Position numbers and translations under genes: made by a program. Positions 1-8,840 of a DNA stretch of 64,000 bases are shown here, in pieces. The notes beneath the pieces were generated by a model. The model was not told the origin of the DNA. It saw nothing but the letters and a program-made list of their open reading frames with translations, and ran no database searches. The stretch lies in assembly GCF_002028545.1 (NCBI RefSeq), contig NZ_MWPQ01000004.1:44465-108464 (forward strand). Reading direction: 5' to 3'. How positions within the stretch are numbered: position 1 is the first letter of the stretch; each line of letters starts with the position of its first letter. This DNA comes from Nitrobacter vulgaris. GTDB taxonomy: Bacteria; Pseudomonadota; Alphaproteobacteria; Rhizobiales; Xanthobacteraceae.

Positions 1-2812
1 GCTTGACCGGGCGGTAGCTGCTCCAGTCAATCGGCACTGCGTTGGCGCGGGCGGCCGCGAGTGGCAGCCGTTTCTTGTCCTGCTGGGCGCGGAAATGCGC
101 CGCGGAAATCTTGGCGTATTCGGCGCGCACTCCGGCCGCGTAGGCCTCCCGCCGCTCCGGCGACATCAGCGAGGCAACGACGCCGACGGCGCGGCTGGCG
201 TCGTTGACGTGGATCACCGGGCCGTTGCGATAGTTAGGGTCGATCTTCACGGCGGTATGGACGCGGCTGGTGGTCGCACCGCCGATCAGGAGCGGCAGGT
301 TGAGACCCTGACGCTCAAGCTCCGCCGCGAAATAGCCCATCTCGTCCAGCGACGGCGTGATCAGGCCGGAGAGGCCGACGATATCGGCCTTCTCGGCCTT
401 TGCCGTCTCGATGATCTTGGCGGCCGGCACCATCACGCCGAGGTCGATCACCTCGTAGTTGTTGCACTGAAGCACAATGCCGACGATGTTCTTCCCGATA
501 TCGTGGACGTCGCCCTTGACGGTGGCGAGCAGGATCTTGCCGGCGGAGGTGCTGCCCGCGCCCTCGATGCCGGCGGCCTGATTGCGTGCCTTCTCCTCCT
601 CCATGAACGGCATCAGATAGGCGACCGCCTGCTTCATCACCCGCGCCGACTTCACCACCTGCGGCAGGAACATCTTGCCGTCGCCGAACAGGTCGCCGAC
701 CACGTTCATACCGGCCATCAGCGGCCCTTCGATCACGTTGAGCGGGCGCTCGACCGTCAAGCGCGCGGCTTCGGTGTCTTCCTCGATATATTCGGTGATG
801 CCGTTGACCAGCGCGTGGCTCAGCCGCTTCTCCACCGGCCATTCGCGCCAGGAGAGATCCTTCTCCTTCACTTCCTTGCCAGCGCCGCGGAATTTCTCCG
901 CCAGTTGCAGCAGCCGTTCCGATGCTCCGGGATCGCGGTTCAGAATCACGTCTTCGCAGGTCTGTCGCAGCTCGGGGTCGATGTCGTCGTAGATGATCAT
1001 CTGCCCGGCATTGACGATGCCCATATCCATGCCGGCCTTGATGGCGTGATACAGGAACACCGAGTGCATGGCCTCGCGCACCGGCTCATTGCCGCGGAAC
1101 GAGAACGACAGGTTGGAGACGCCGCCTGAGATATGCGCGTGCGGCAGGTTTTGGCGAATCCAGCGCGTTCCCTCGATGAAGTCGACGCCGTAGTTGTTGT
1201 GCTCCTCGAGACCGGTGGCGATGGCGAAGATGTTCGGATCGAAGATGATGTCTTCCGGGGGAAAGCCGACCTCCTCGGTCAGGATGTCGTAAGCGCGCTT
1301 GCAGATTTCGGTTTTGCGTTGATAGGTGTCGGCCTGCCCAGTCTCGTCGAACGCCATCACCACCACAGCCGCGCCGTGGCGTCGTGCAATCCGCGCCTCG
1401 TGCAAGAATTTCTCCTCGCCTTCCTTGAGCGAGATTGAGTTCACTACCGGCTTGCCCTGGATGCATTTCAGCCCAGCCTCGATCACCGAGAACTTGGAGG
1501 AATCGACCATCACTGGCACGCGGGCGATGTCGGGTTCGGACGCGATCAGGTTGAGGAAGGTGACCATCGCCGCTTCCGAATCCAGCAGGCCTTCGTCCAT
1601 GTTGACGTCGATGATCTGGGCGCCGTTCTCGACCTGGTTGCGCGCCACATCGAGCGCAGCGGTGTAATCGCCGGCCTTGATCAGGTTACGGAATTTGGCC
1701 GAGCCGGTGACGTTGGTGCGCTCGCCGACGTTGACGAAGGGGATGTCGGAGGTCAGCGAGAACGGCTCCAGCCCCGACAGCCGCAGCCGCGGCGCAACGA
1801 CCGGCACCACGCGCGGCTTGTGTGGGGCGACCACGGCCGCGATGGCCGCGATATGATCCGGCGTGGTGCCGCAGCAGCCGCCGACGATGTTGACGAGGCC
1901 GGCTTGTGCGAACTCGCCGATCAGCCGCGCCATGTAGTCCGGGCTCTCGTCGTACTCGCCGAACTCGTTGGGCAGGCCCGCGTTCGGATAGGCGCAAACC
2001 AGCGTGTCGGCGACGCGTCCGATCTCGGCGACATGCGCGCGCAGGTCTTCCGCGCCGAGCGCGCAATTGAAACCGATGGTGAGCGGACTGGCGTGCCGTA
2101 CCGAGTGCCAGAACGCTTCGGGCAATTGGCCCGACAGCAAGCGGCCGGACTTGTCGGTGATGGTGCCGGAGACCATCACCGGAATCTCGATGCCGCGCTC
2201 CTCGCCGATTTCGGCGACGGCGTAAAGCGCAGCCTTGGCGTTCAGCGTGTCGAAGATGGTTTCAACCAGCAGCAGATCCGCGCCGCCGTCGAGCAGGCCA
2301 TTGATCTGTTCGCCATAGGCCTTGCGCAGGTCGTCGAAGGTGACCGCCCGGTAGCCAGGATTGGCGACGTCTGGTGAGATCGACGCGGTGCGATTGGTTG
2401 GGCCGATAGCGCCGACGACAAAACGCGGCTTGCCGTCCTCGCCACTGACCCGGGCGGCGGCGGCGCGCGCGAGCTTCGCGCCCTCGCGGTTGAGTTCGTA
2501 GACGAGATCCGACATGTCATAGTCGGCCTGCGCGATCGATGTCGATGAAAACGTGTTGGTGGCGACGAGGTCAGCGCCGGCGCGCAGATACTGCGCGTGA
2601 ATGTCCTCGATCGCTTGCGGTTGGGTGAGGATGAGGAGGTCGTTGTTGCCGCGCACGTCGCGGTGAAAATCCTTGAATCGCTCGCCACGAAACGCGGCTT
2701 CATCGAACCCTCGCGCCTGGATCATGGTGCCCATGGCGCCGTCGAGCACCAGAATGCGCTCGCGCGCGAGGTTCCGGAGTTTCTCGGCAGTGGGATTCGA
2801 ACTTTTTGTCAC
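1..2812 (-). CDS. metH: Cobalamin-dependent methionine synthase MetH (C-terminus off the left edge)
   Basis: Transfers a methyl group from 5-methyltetrahydrofolate through cobalamin to homocysteine, making methionine in the cytoplasm. About 937 codons are in the window; the reactivation (AdoMet-binding) domain lies mostly beyond position 1. Domains in order: homocysteine-binding barrel with the zinc ligands GGCCGTT near residue 313 and FNCALGA upstream; pterin-binding barrel ([18 protein letters not shown]); helical cap; and cobalamin-binding domain with DVHDIGKN, whose His near residue 770 is the lower cobalt ligand. I chose the GTG at 2812 (MTKSSNP...) because AGGAT lies just upstream and no ATG precedes the conserved ILVLDGAMG. 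It lies 69 bp downstream of metF on the same strand, so the two are probably co-transcribed. Nothing in the visible part is broken. Confidence 0.96.
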   Translation of the reverse strand, partial: MTKSSNPTAEKLRNLARERILVLDGAMGTMIQARGFDEAAFRGERFKDFHRDVRGNNDLLILTQPQAIEDIHAQYLRAGADLVATNTFSSTSIAQADYDMSDLVYELNREGAKLARAAAARVSGEDGKPRFVVGAIGPTNRTASISPDVANPGYRAVTFDDLRKAYGEQINGLLDGGADLLLVETIFDTLNAKAALYAVAEIGEERGIEIPVMVSGTITDKSGRLLSGQLPEAFWHSVRHASPLTIGFNCALGAEDLRAHVAEIGRVADTLVCAYPNAGLPNEFGEYDESPDYMARLIGEFAQAGLVNIVGGCCGTTPDHIAAIAAVVAPHKPRVVPVVAPRLRLSGLEPFSLTSDIPFVNVGERTNVTGSAKFRNLIKAGDYTAALDVARNQVENGAQIIDVNMDEGLLDSEAAMVTFLNLIASEPDIARVPVMVDSSKFSVIEAGLKCIQGKPVVNSISLKEGEEKFLHEARIARRHGAAVVVMAFDETGQADTYQRKTEICKRAYDILTEEVGFPPEDIIFDPNIFAIATGLEEHNNYGVDFIEGTRWIRQNLPHAHISGGVSNLSFSFRGNEPVREAMHSVFLYHAIKAGMDMGIVNAGQMIIYDDIDPELRQTCEDVILNRDPGASERLLQLAEKFRGAGKEVKEKDLSWREWPVEKRLSHALVNGITEYIEEDTEAARLTVERPLNVIEGPLMAGMNVVGDLFGDGKMFLPQVVKSARVMKQAVAYLMPFMEEEKARNQAAGIEGAGSTSAGKILLATVKGDVHDIGKNIVGIVLQCNNYEVIDLGVMVPAAKIIETAKAEKADIVGLSGLITPSLDEMGYFAAELERQGLNLPLLIGGATTSRVHTAVKIDPNYRNGPVIHVNDASRAVGVVASLMSPERREAYAAGVRAEYAKISAAHFRAQQDKKRLPLAAARANAVPIDWSSYRPVK

Positions 2813-2881
2813 GCTTGTTATCCTGTGATCGTTATGCCCGCGCTTATAGCGGACATCCACGTCTTTGGGCGGAAGATGGGA

Positions 2882-3796
2882 TCACGCCGCCTTCTGGGCA
2901 GCATCGGGCCGGATGCCGAGCAGATGACAAATCGCGAACACCAGGTCGGCGCGGTTCATGGTGTAGAAGTGGAACGTATCGACGCCGCGCTTGGCGAGCT
3001 TCTGGACCTGACCGGCCGCGACCGTCGCCGCGATCAGCTTGCGCGTTTCCGGATCCTCATCGAGCCCTTCGAATTTTTCGGCGAGCCAGGTTGGAACCGT
3101 GGTGCCCGCCTTGGTCACAAAGGCTCTGGCCTGCTTGAAGTTGTGCATCGGCATGATGCCCGGCACAATCGGAATATCAATGCCGCGCGCGCGGACGCGA
3201 TCGAGATAGCGAAGGTAAAGGTCGTTGTCGAAAAAGACCTGGGTGATGGCGCGGGTCGCGCCGGCATCGACCTTTGCCTTAAGGACGTCGATGTCGGTAT
3301 CGATGTCGGGACTCTCGGGGTGCTTTTCGGGATAGGCCGACACAGAAATTTCGATGTCGCCATGCCGCCGCTTGATGCCGGCGACGAGGTCGGTCGAACT
3401 GCGATAACCTTCGGGATGGGTGCTGTAGGCCGTGCCGATGCCGCCCGGGGGGTCTCCGCGAAGGGCGACGATATGGCGGACGCCGATGTCGCGATAGCGG
3501 CTGACAATCTCATCGACCTCCCCGCGCGGAGCGCCGACACAGGTGAGATGCGCCGCCGGACGAAGCTGGGTCTCCGACAGGATGCGCGCGATGGTCGAAT
3601 GGGTGCGCTCGCGAGTCGAGCCGCCGGCGCCGTATGTCACAGAGACAAAGCTCGGATCAAGGGGCGCGAGGCGGGTAATGGTGCCCCAAAGATTGTGCTC
3701 CATCTCCTCGGTTTTGGGCGGAAAGAACTCGAACGAGATCGTGGGTCGTTTTTGCGCGCCAAGGTCATTATGAACCGCGGCGGAAGCGTCTGTCAT
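2882..3796 (-). CDS. metF: 5,10-methylenetetrahydrofolate reductase MetF
   Basis: Flavoprotein that reduces 5,10-methylene-THF to 5-methyl-THF, the methyl donor used by MetH encoded directly downstream. The 304-aa product is a single TIM barrel: FEFFPPK near the N-terminus (catalytic Glu), SVTYGAGGSTRERT, HLTCVG, and LRGDPP carrying the Asp that touches FAD. The open frame extends upstream to 3901, but ATG 3796 (MTDASAAV) has GGAG 9 nt upstream and gives the normal family length; the extra 35 residues do not look like MetF. In relatives a regulator often precedes metF; here there is only an AT-rich non-coding stretch. Confidence 0.95.
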   Translation of the reverse strand: MTDASAAVHNDLGAQKRPTISFEFFPPKTEEMEHNLWGTITRLAPLDPSFVSVTYGAGGSTRERTHSTIARILSETQLRPAAHLTCVGAPRGEVDEIVSRYRDIGVRHIVALRGDPPGGIGTAYSTHPEGYRSSTDLVAGIKRRHGDIEISVSAYPEKHPESPDIDTDIDVLKAKVDAGATRAITQVFFDNDLYLRYLDRVRARGIDIPIVPGIMPMHNFKQARAFVTKAGTTVPTWLAEKFEGLDEDPETRKLIAATVAAGQVQKLAKRGVDTFHFYTMNRADLVFAICHLLGIRPDAAQKAA

Positions 3797-4124
3797 GACT
3801 CGTGAACTCCACTGCATCTGCCTCACCGTGCCTTCAGCGCCGATAGTTTCCGGAAAACGCCTAGGCCTCATGGCCGTGCCATCACAGATTGGCGTTCCCA
3901 CTAGGGTAGCCCATAATTAGACATCCTCGTGATGGGAAGTAGCCCACCTCACCCATAAATGTAAGGCAAATAGATCAGGCGTGCGATATAATGGGCAGAC
4001 TGAGAAATTGTATTATATTGAATTCGTTGATGATATCAAATATCACCTGTTTGGGAACATGCACATATATCGACATAAACTGAAAATTGCCCAACTCAAG
4101 GGGCGGACAATGCACGAAACTTGG
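3797..4124. other. AT-rich intergenic region upstream of metF
   Basis: About 330 bases separate metF from pheA, both on the minus strand. The part from about 3915 to 4110 is clearly richer in A+T than everything around it (for example the TTGTATTATATTGAATTC stretch near 4010). It must hold the metF promoter. I looked for SAM-type or cobalamin riboswitch features and recognised none. A plus-strand open frame (3981-4199) exists, but it runs into the end of pheA antisense and resembles nothing I know, so I do not call it. Confidence 0.5.
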
Positions 4125-4985
4125 TCAATCCGCTCGTTCGCGGAAAGTCGCGCGGAACGGATGAGCCGGATAGACGCCCACGATGCGAAGCTCCTTTGAA
4201 AAGAACCTCAACTCCTCCAGCGCGAATGCGAGGCCGCGATCGTCCGGGTGGCCTTCGACATCCGCATAGAATTGTGTAGCGAAGAAGTTGCCATCGACCA
4301 TGTAGCTTTCGAGCTTGGTCATGTTGACGCTGTTGGTGGCAAATCCCCCCATCGCTTTATAGAGCGCGGCCGGCAGGTTGCGCACTCGAAAGACAAAACT
4401 GGTGACCAGCGGCCCAGATCCTTGCTTGGCCCAGTTGGCCTCTCGTGCCAGCACCACGAAACGCGTGGTGTTGTGGTCCTCGTCCTCGACATCCTCGGCG
4501 AGAATGTCGAGATGATGGAGTTGCGCAGCGAGACGCGAAGCGATCGCCGCACAGCTGGTATCGCGGCGTTCGGCGACAAGGCGGGCAGCGCCGGCGGTAT
4601 CGCCCGAGACGATCGGCCGGATGCCAAGTTTGCGGATGATACGGCGGCATTGCCCGAGGGCGTGAACGTGACTTTCGACGGTCTTGATATCCGCGAGCGT
4701 TGCTCCGCGCGGCGCCACCAGTTGATGGCGGACCGGCAGGAAGTATTCGCCGACGATGAACAACCCCGACTGCGGAAGCAGGTGGTGAATGTCGGCGACG
4801 CGGCCGGCCACCGAATTCTCGATTGGGATCATGCCGAGGTCGGCTTCGCCGGACGCGATGGCGGCGAGCGCGTCCTCGAAGGTCGCGCAAGGCAATGGTT
4901 CGGCATCGGGATAGGCGTCCGCGATGGCAATATGGGAATTCGCGCCGGGTTCGCCCTGGAATACGATTTTCATCATCTTGGTCAT
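4125..4985 (-). CDS. pheA: Prephenate dehydratase with ACT domain
   Basis: Converts prephenate to phenylpyruvate, the committed step to phenylalanine. The 286-aa protein is a monofunctional dehydratase with no chorismate mutase domain, as usual in alphaproteobacteria. Catalytic-domain motifs are FQGEPGANSH at the N-terminus, IPIENSVAGRV, VESHVHALGQC, SGDTAGAA and NTTRFVVL, whose Thr-Arg-Phe is the family active-site signature. The regulatory ACT domain starts near residue 195 (TSFVFRVRNLPAALYKAM) and contains KLESYM, the Phe-binding ESR-like motif, here ESY. The start could be Met1, Met4 or Met5; none has a strong ribosome-binding site. It sits 11 bp after kdsB, suggesting co-transcription. 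Confidence 0.94.
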   Translation of the reverse strand: MTKMMKIVFQGEPGANSHIAIADAYPDAEPLPCATFEDALAAIASGEADLGMIPIENSVAGRVADIHHLLPQSGLFIVGEYFLPVRHQLVAPRGATLADIKTVESHVHALGQCRRIIRKLGIRPIVSGDTAGAARLVAERRDTSCAAIASRLAAQLHHLDILAEDVEDEDHNTTRFVVLAREANWAKQGSGPLVTSFVFRVRNLPAALYKAMGGFATNSVNMTKLESYMVDGNFFATQFYADVEGHPDDRGLAFALEELRFFSKELRIVGVYPAHPFRATFRERAD

Positions 4986-4996
4986 CAGCTGTTCTA

Positions 4997-5761
4997 TCAG
5001 CGGGCCGGGTGTTCGCCAGAGGCTGAATTGGCGAGGAGCCGACGGGCGGTTTCGAGGTCGGCCGGGGTATCGACGCCCCGCGGCACGTCGTCCACAATCA
5101 TGATGTCTATCCGCATTCCGCCTTCCAGCGCCCGCAACTGCTCGAGCCGTTCCTGTCGCTCGAGAGGCGAGGGCGGCAGCTCGACAAAGCGCTGCAAGGC
5201 CTCGCGGCGATATGCGTAAAGCCCGACATGATGGTAGCGCGGGCCCTCGCCATACGGGGCGGTGGCGCGGGTAAAATAAAGCGCGCGCAGTCGCCGAGAG
5301 TCGACCGGAGATCCGATGGCCTTGACCACATTCGGGTTGGTGGCCTCCTCATCGGATTGAATTTCGGCGGCCAGCGTTGCGATATCGACCGAGGGGTCGG
5401 CCAGCGGCTTGAGCACGTCGCGAATCGTGCCCGGACGGATGGTCGGGAAGTCGCCCTGGAGGTTGATGATTGTATCGATGCTGCCTTCGGGGTCCAGTCT
5501 GCCTAGCGCCTCGAAAACGCGGTCGGACCCGGACGGATGATCGGCGCGCGTCATGATCGCCTCGCCGCCATGGGCCGTCACCGCGGCCGCGATGTCGGGA
5601 GTGTCGGTGGCGACAGCGACGCGCCCGATGCCGGCTGCCTCAGCCCGCCGCAAGACGTGAACGACCATCGGCAGGCCGCCGATATCCAGCAATGGTTTGC
5701 CTGGAAGTCGGGTCGCGGCCATGCGGGCGGGTATCAGCACGAGGGTGCGGGTCTGGGTCAT
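4997..5761 (-). CDS. kdsB: 3-deoxy-manno-octulosonate cytidylyltransferase KdsB
   Basis: Activates Kdo as CMP-Kdo for lipid A/LPS core assembly. The 254-aa protein has the family N-terminus [15 protein letters not shown] (nucleotide-binding loop), [31 protein letters not shown] (NLQGD-type metal-binding Asp) and the C-terminal VDTPADLE. I start at ATG 5761 ([11 protein letters not shown]), which matches family length; an in-frame ATG at 5809 would add 16 residues. Neither has a clear Shine-Dalgarno. It precedes pheA, and the divergent cycM lies upstream. Confidence 0.93.
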   Translation of the reverse strand: MTQTRTLVLIPARMAATRLPGKPLLDIGGLPMVVHVLRRAEAAGIGRVAVATDTPDIAAAVTAHGGEAIMTRADHPSGSDRVFEALGRLDPEGSIDTIINLQGDFPTIRPGTIRDVLKPLADPSVDIATLAAEIQSDEEATNPNVVKAIGSPVDSRRLRALYFTRATAPYGEGPRYHHVGLYAYRREALQRFVELPPSPLERQERLEQLRALEGGMRIDIMIVDDVPRGVDTPADLETARRLLANSASGEHPAR

Positions 5762-5952
5762 CGGTTGGGGGAGAGCGGAAATTGGCGCAGCTTCTAAGAT
5801 CTGCGGCATTTATACGGGTTGTCAGAACGCCGGCAAACCGTTATCTCGTCCTGCCGCCTCCGCGAGGCCGGTCCGCGGCATCTCCGTCGTCGTTCAGCCG
5901 GCCGTGCGGCCGACTTTCGAGCGTGGAGCCTTGCCGCAGATGGACTTCCTCA

Positions 5953-6507
5953 ATGATCAATAAATTTCTTGGCGCGGTTCTGGGCACCTGCCTCGTTCTG
6001 CTGGTCATGAATTTCGTTGCCAAGACGATTTTCGCGTCGCATGCGCCTGCGAAGCCTGGTTATAAAATTGAGGTCAAGGAAGCGCCAGAGGCAGCTCACA
6101 AGGAAGCAGTTCACAAGGACGACAAGCCGGCGGCTTCGAGCAAGGAAGCCGAGGTCGCGTCGGCGGTGTCGCTGGGGAAGCGGCTGCAAGCCGCTTCGGT
6201 CGAGAACGGCGCCATCGTGGCCAAGAAATGCGCCGCCTGCCATACCCTTGAGAAGGGCGGACCGAACCGCGTCGGTCCTAACCTTTATGGCATCGTCGGC
6301 GAGCCGCGCGGCAAGGGCCATGACTTCAATTTCTCGGCTGCCATGAAGGCCAAGGGCGGCACCTGGACGCTTGATGAACTGGACAAGTTCCTGGCCGGTC
6401 CGAAGGAATACATCCCCGGCACGGCGATGTCGTTCGCCGGCATTCCGAAGGACACCGACCGAGCCGACCTCATTGCCTATCTGCGCAAGAATTCCGACAA
6501 GCCCTAG
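5953..6507 (+). CDS. cycM: Membrane-anchored cytochrome c (CycM/c552 type)
   Basis: Class I cytochrome c that in Bradyrhizobium relatives shuttles electrons from the bc1 complex to aa3 oxidase at the periplasmic face. The 184-aa product begins with an uncleaved-looking signal anchor (residues 5-25, GAVLGTCLVLLVMNFVAK), followed by a Lys/Ala/Glu-rich linker (35-75). The heme domain has CAACH at residues 93-97 and the axial Met at 159 in PGTAMSF. The open frame extends to 5692, but ATG 5953 gives the family N-terminus. It depends on the Ccm proteins encoded at 35.3-38.2 kb. No partner gene is adjacent. Confidence 0.92.
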   Translation: MINKFLGAVLGTCLVLLVMNFVAKTIFASHAPAKPGYKIEVKEAPEAAHKEAVHKDDKPAASSKEAEVASAVSLGKRLQAASVENGAIVAKKCAACHTLEKGGPNRVGPNLYGIVGEPRGKGHDFNFSAAMKAKGGTWTLDELDKFLAGPKEYIPGTAMSFAGIPKDTDRADLIAYLRKNSDKP

Positions 6508-6924
6508 CCGCTGACGGATGCCGCAAGGTTACGCTGTATAGCCTTGCCAACCGGCGGCAGGAGTTTTCAAAGTCGCTCACCGTGCCGGTCGCCCACACTT
6601 AACCGGCTGGTTTCACCGCACAAGTTCGAGAGGTGGGTGGTATCATCCCCGAAAACCGACATAATCGGCCGAGACAGTGCGCTTCGAGTTGCACCGCCAG
6701 GCATGATGCCGAAAAGTGGAAACCGGTTTTCAAACAAGATCATGCTCAATCGAAAAAATAGAACAGAGGTCGGTTCAACGCGGTTGAATCGGACTCTGGA
6801 GCGCGATCAGCAATCCTGGATCGATTGCGCTCCAGGAGTGAGAACGCGCATGATCGTCGCCAGCCCATCACACTTTGGCGCATCATGCGCTAGCTCGCCC
6901 CGATAACTCGTAGGGATACTCGCA
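6508..6924. repeat. Intergenic region with two palindromic repeat elements
   Basis: This 417-bp gap between cycM and the first binding-protein gene contains no credible ORF. At 6701-6745 lies an element starting GCATGAT and ending ATCATGC around GAAAAGTGGAAACCGGTTTT; I recognise this as a widespread dispersed repeat of Bradyrhizobium-group genomes. At 6796-6835 a second inverted repeat (CTGGAGCGCGATC ... GATCGATTGCGCTCCAG) can form a long hairpin. The promoter for the downstream yej genes should lie between about 6840 and 6915, but I cannot assign -35/-10 boxes with confidence. Confidence 0.6.
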
Positions 6925-8826
6925 TTGGCCTTCACACGACGACGTCTCCTTCACGGCGGTGCCCTGATCGCAGCCGCACCCGCGATCAAAGTCCTGACCG
7001 GCGCTTCGGCAATCGAAGCGGCGCATGCGCAGGCGGGGTCGGCCGGCCTCAAATGGCGGCACGCGCTTTCGCTGTTCGGCGAGGTGAAATATCCGGAAGG
7101 CTTCAAGCATTTCGACTATGTCAATCCGGACGCGCCCAAAGGCGGTATGGCGCGGCAGATCGCGCTCGGCACTTTCGATAATTTCAACCCTGCCGTGGCG
7201 GGCGTGAAGGGTTTGATCGCGTCAGGAGTCGCGCTGATCTATGAATCGCTGACGACTCAATCGCTGGACGAGGTTTCAACGGAGTATGGCGCGCTGGCCG
7301 AGTCGGTTGGTTATCCCGACGATTTCTCGTTCGTGACCCACCGGCTACGGGCCGAGGCGAAGTGGCACGACGGCAAGCCGGTCACGCCCGATGACGTGAT
7401 TTTTTCGTTCAACGCGCTGAAGAAGCATCGTCCGTTCTATGCAGCTTATTACCGCCATGTTGTGAAAGCCGAAAAGACCGGGGAGCGCGAGGTGACCTTC
7501 ACCTTCGATGCGCCGGGCAACCGCGAACTGCCGCAGATCGTCGGACAGTTGATGGTGTTACCGAAGCACTGGTGGGAAGGCACCAACGAGGCGGGCGTCA
7601 AACGGGACATTTCCGCGACCACGCTGGAGCCGCCGCTCGGCAGCGGGGCCTACAGGATCAAGAGTTTTGAAGCAGCGCGCTCGGTGACGCTGGAACGGGT
7701 CAAGGATTACTGGGGCCGCGATCTCAATATCAACGTTGGCCAAAATAATTTCGACGAGCTGCGCTATGAATATTTCCGCGACGGCACGGTTGCGCTCGAA
7801 GCCTTTAAGGCCGATCAGGTCGACTGGCGCACCGAAAACAGCGCCAAGAACTGGGCCACGGCTTACAATTTTCCGGCGGTGAAGGACGGCCGCGTTGTTC
7901 TGGAAGAATTTCCCATTCGCAATGCGGGCGTGATGCAGGCGTTCGCCCTCAACATCCGCCGCGACAAGTTCAAGGATCCTCGCGTGCGGTGGGCGCTGAA
8001 TTTCGCGTTCGATTTCGAGGAAATGAACAAGCAACTATTCTACGGCCAGTACAAGCGCATCAATAGCTATTTCTATGGCACAGAACTGGCATCAAGCGGC
8101 CTGCCCGAGGGCAGGGAGCTTGAAATCCTTGAAACCGTTCGCGCTGAAGTTCCGGCCGAAGTGTTCACCACGCCTTACAGCAATCCGGTCGGCGGCAATC
8201 CCGAAGCGGTTCGCAGCAACCTGCGCGAAGGCATGAAGCTCTTCAAAGAGGCGGGATATGAGGTGCGTGACCACAAGCTGGTAGACAGCAAGACCGGCGC
8301 GCCATTCGAACTGGAATTAATGTCGGAAGATCCGAGCGCTGAGCGGATCATGCTGTTCTTCAAGCCGTCGCTGGAGCGCATGGGCATCACTGCAACCGTT
8401 CGGACCGTCGATACGACGCAGTACGAGAACCGGATGCGCAGCTGGGACTTCGATGTGGTCGTCAATAACTGGATTGAATCGCTGTCGCCGGGCAATGAGC
8501 AGCGAGAGTTCTGGGGTTCGCACGCGGCGGATATGCCGGGCTCGCGCAATGTCCTCGGCATCAAGAATCCCGCCGTCGACAAGCTGATCGAGCGGGTGAT
8601 CTTCGCTAAAGACCGCGCCGACCTTGTCGCAGCCACCAAGGCACTCGACCGCGTGCTGTTGTGGAACCACTATGTGGTGCCGCAATTCAGCTATCCCTTT
8701 CATCGCACCGCCCGTTGGGACCGCTTTGGGCGGCCTGCCGAGATGCCGAAGTACGGTGTCGACGCCTTTCCGGCGCTGTGGTGGTACGATGCCGACAAGG
8801 CGGCCAAGGTCGGCAAGCGATCTTGA
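6925..8826 (+). CDS. Periplasmic oligopeptide-binding protein (YejA-like, SBP family 5), copy 1
   Basis: Solute receptor for the YejBEF importer encoded downstream; in enterobacteria YejA-type proteins bind peptides, including microcin C. The 633-aa protein starts with an unusual TTG (AGGGAT upstream) and a twin-arginine-like signal (TRRRLLHGGALIAA, cleavage near residue 36 after AHAQA). The mature part shows family 5 signatures: FDYVNPDAPKGG, RAEAKWHDGKPVTPDDVIFSF and PLGSGAYRIKSFE. The gene is 14 bp before a paralogue of the same type. Slightly longer than E. coli YejA (about 604 aa). The exact ligand cannot be read from sequence. Confidence 0.92.
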   Translation: MAFTRRRLLHGGALIAAAPAIKVLTGASAIEAAHAQAGSAGLKWRHALSLFGEVKYPEGFKHFDYVNPDAPKGGMARQIALGTFDNFNPAVAGVKGLIASGVALIYESLTTQSLDEVSTEYGALAESVGYPDDFSFVTHRLRAEAKWHDGKPVTPDDVIFSFNALKKHRPFYAAYYRHVVKAEKTGEREVTFTFDAPGNRELPQIVGQLMVLPKHWWEGTNEAGVKRDISATTLEPPLGSGAYRIKSFEAARSVTLERVKDYWGRDLNINVGQNNFDELRYEYFRDGTVALEAFKADQVDWRTENSAKNWATAYNFPAVKDGRVVLEEFPIRNAGVMQAFALNIRRDKFKDPRVRWALNFAFDFEEMNKQLFYGQYKRINSYFYGTELASSGLPEGRELEILETVRAEVPAEVFTTPYSNPVGGNPEAVRSNLREGMKLFKEAGYEVRDHKLVDSKTGAPFELELMSEDPSAERIMLFFKPSLERMGITATVRTVDTTQYENRMRSWDFDVVVNNWIESLSPGNEQREFWGSHAADMPGSRNVLGIKNPAVDKLIERVIFAKDRADLVAATKALDRVLLWNHYVVPQFSYPFHRTARWDRFGRPAEMPKYGVDAFPALWWYDADKAAKVGKRS

Positions 8827-8840
8827 GGAGGGTCGCGCGG

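Noticed and set aside
95..1129. Long plus-strand open frame opposite metH
   Set aside because: It is an antisense shadow: the minus strand encodes unbroken MetH with all motifs, and high-GC codon use opens frames on the other strand.
2597..3805. 402-codon plus-strand open frame across metH/metF
   Set aside because: It covers parts of two well-defined minus-strand genes and their gap, and has no family likeness.
3981..4199. 72-codon plus-strand frame in the AT-rich gap
   Set aside because: No ribosome site, odd composition, and its 3' half is antisense to the end of pheA.
8661..8840. Upstream extension of the second binding-protein gene
   Set aside because: It overlaps the first binding-protein gene; GAGGAGG and a signal peptide fix the start at 8841.
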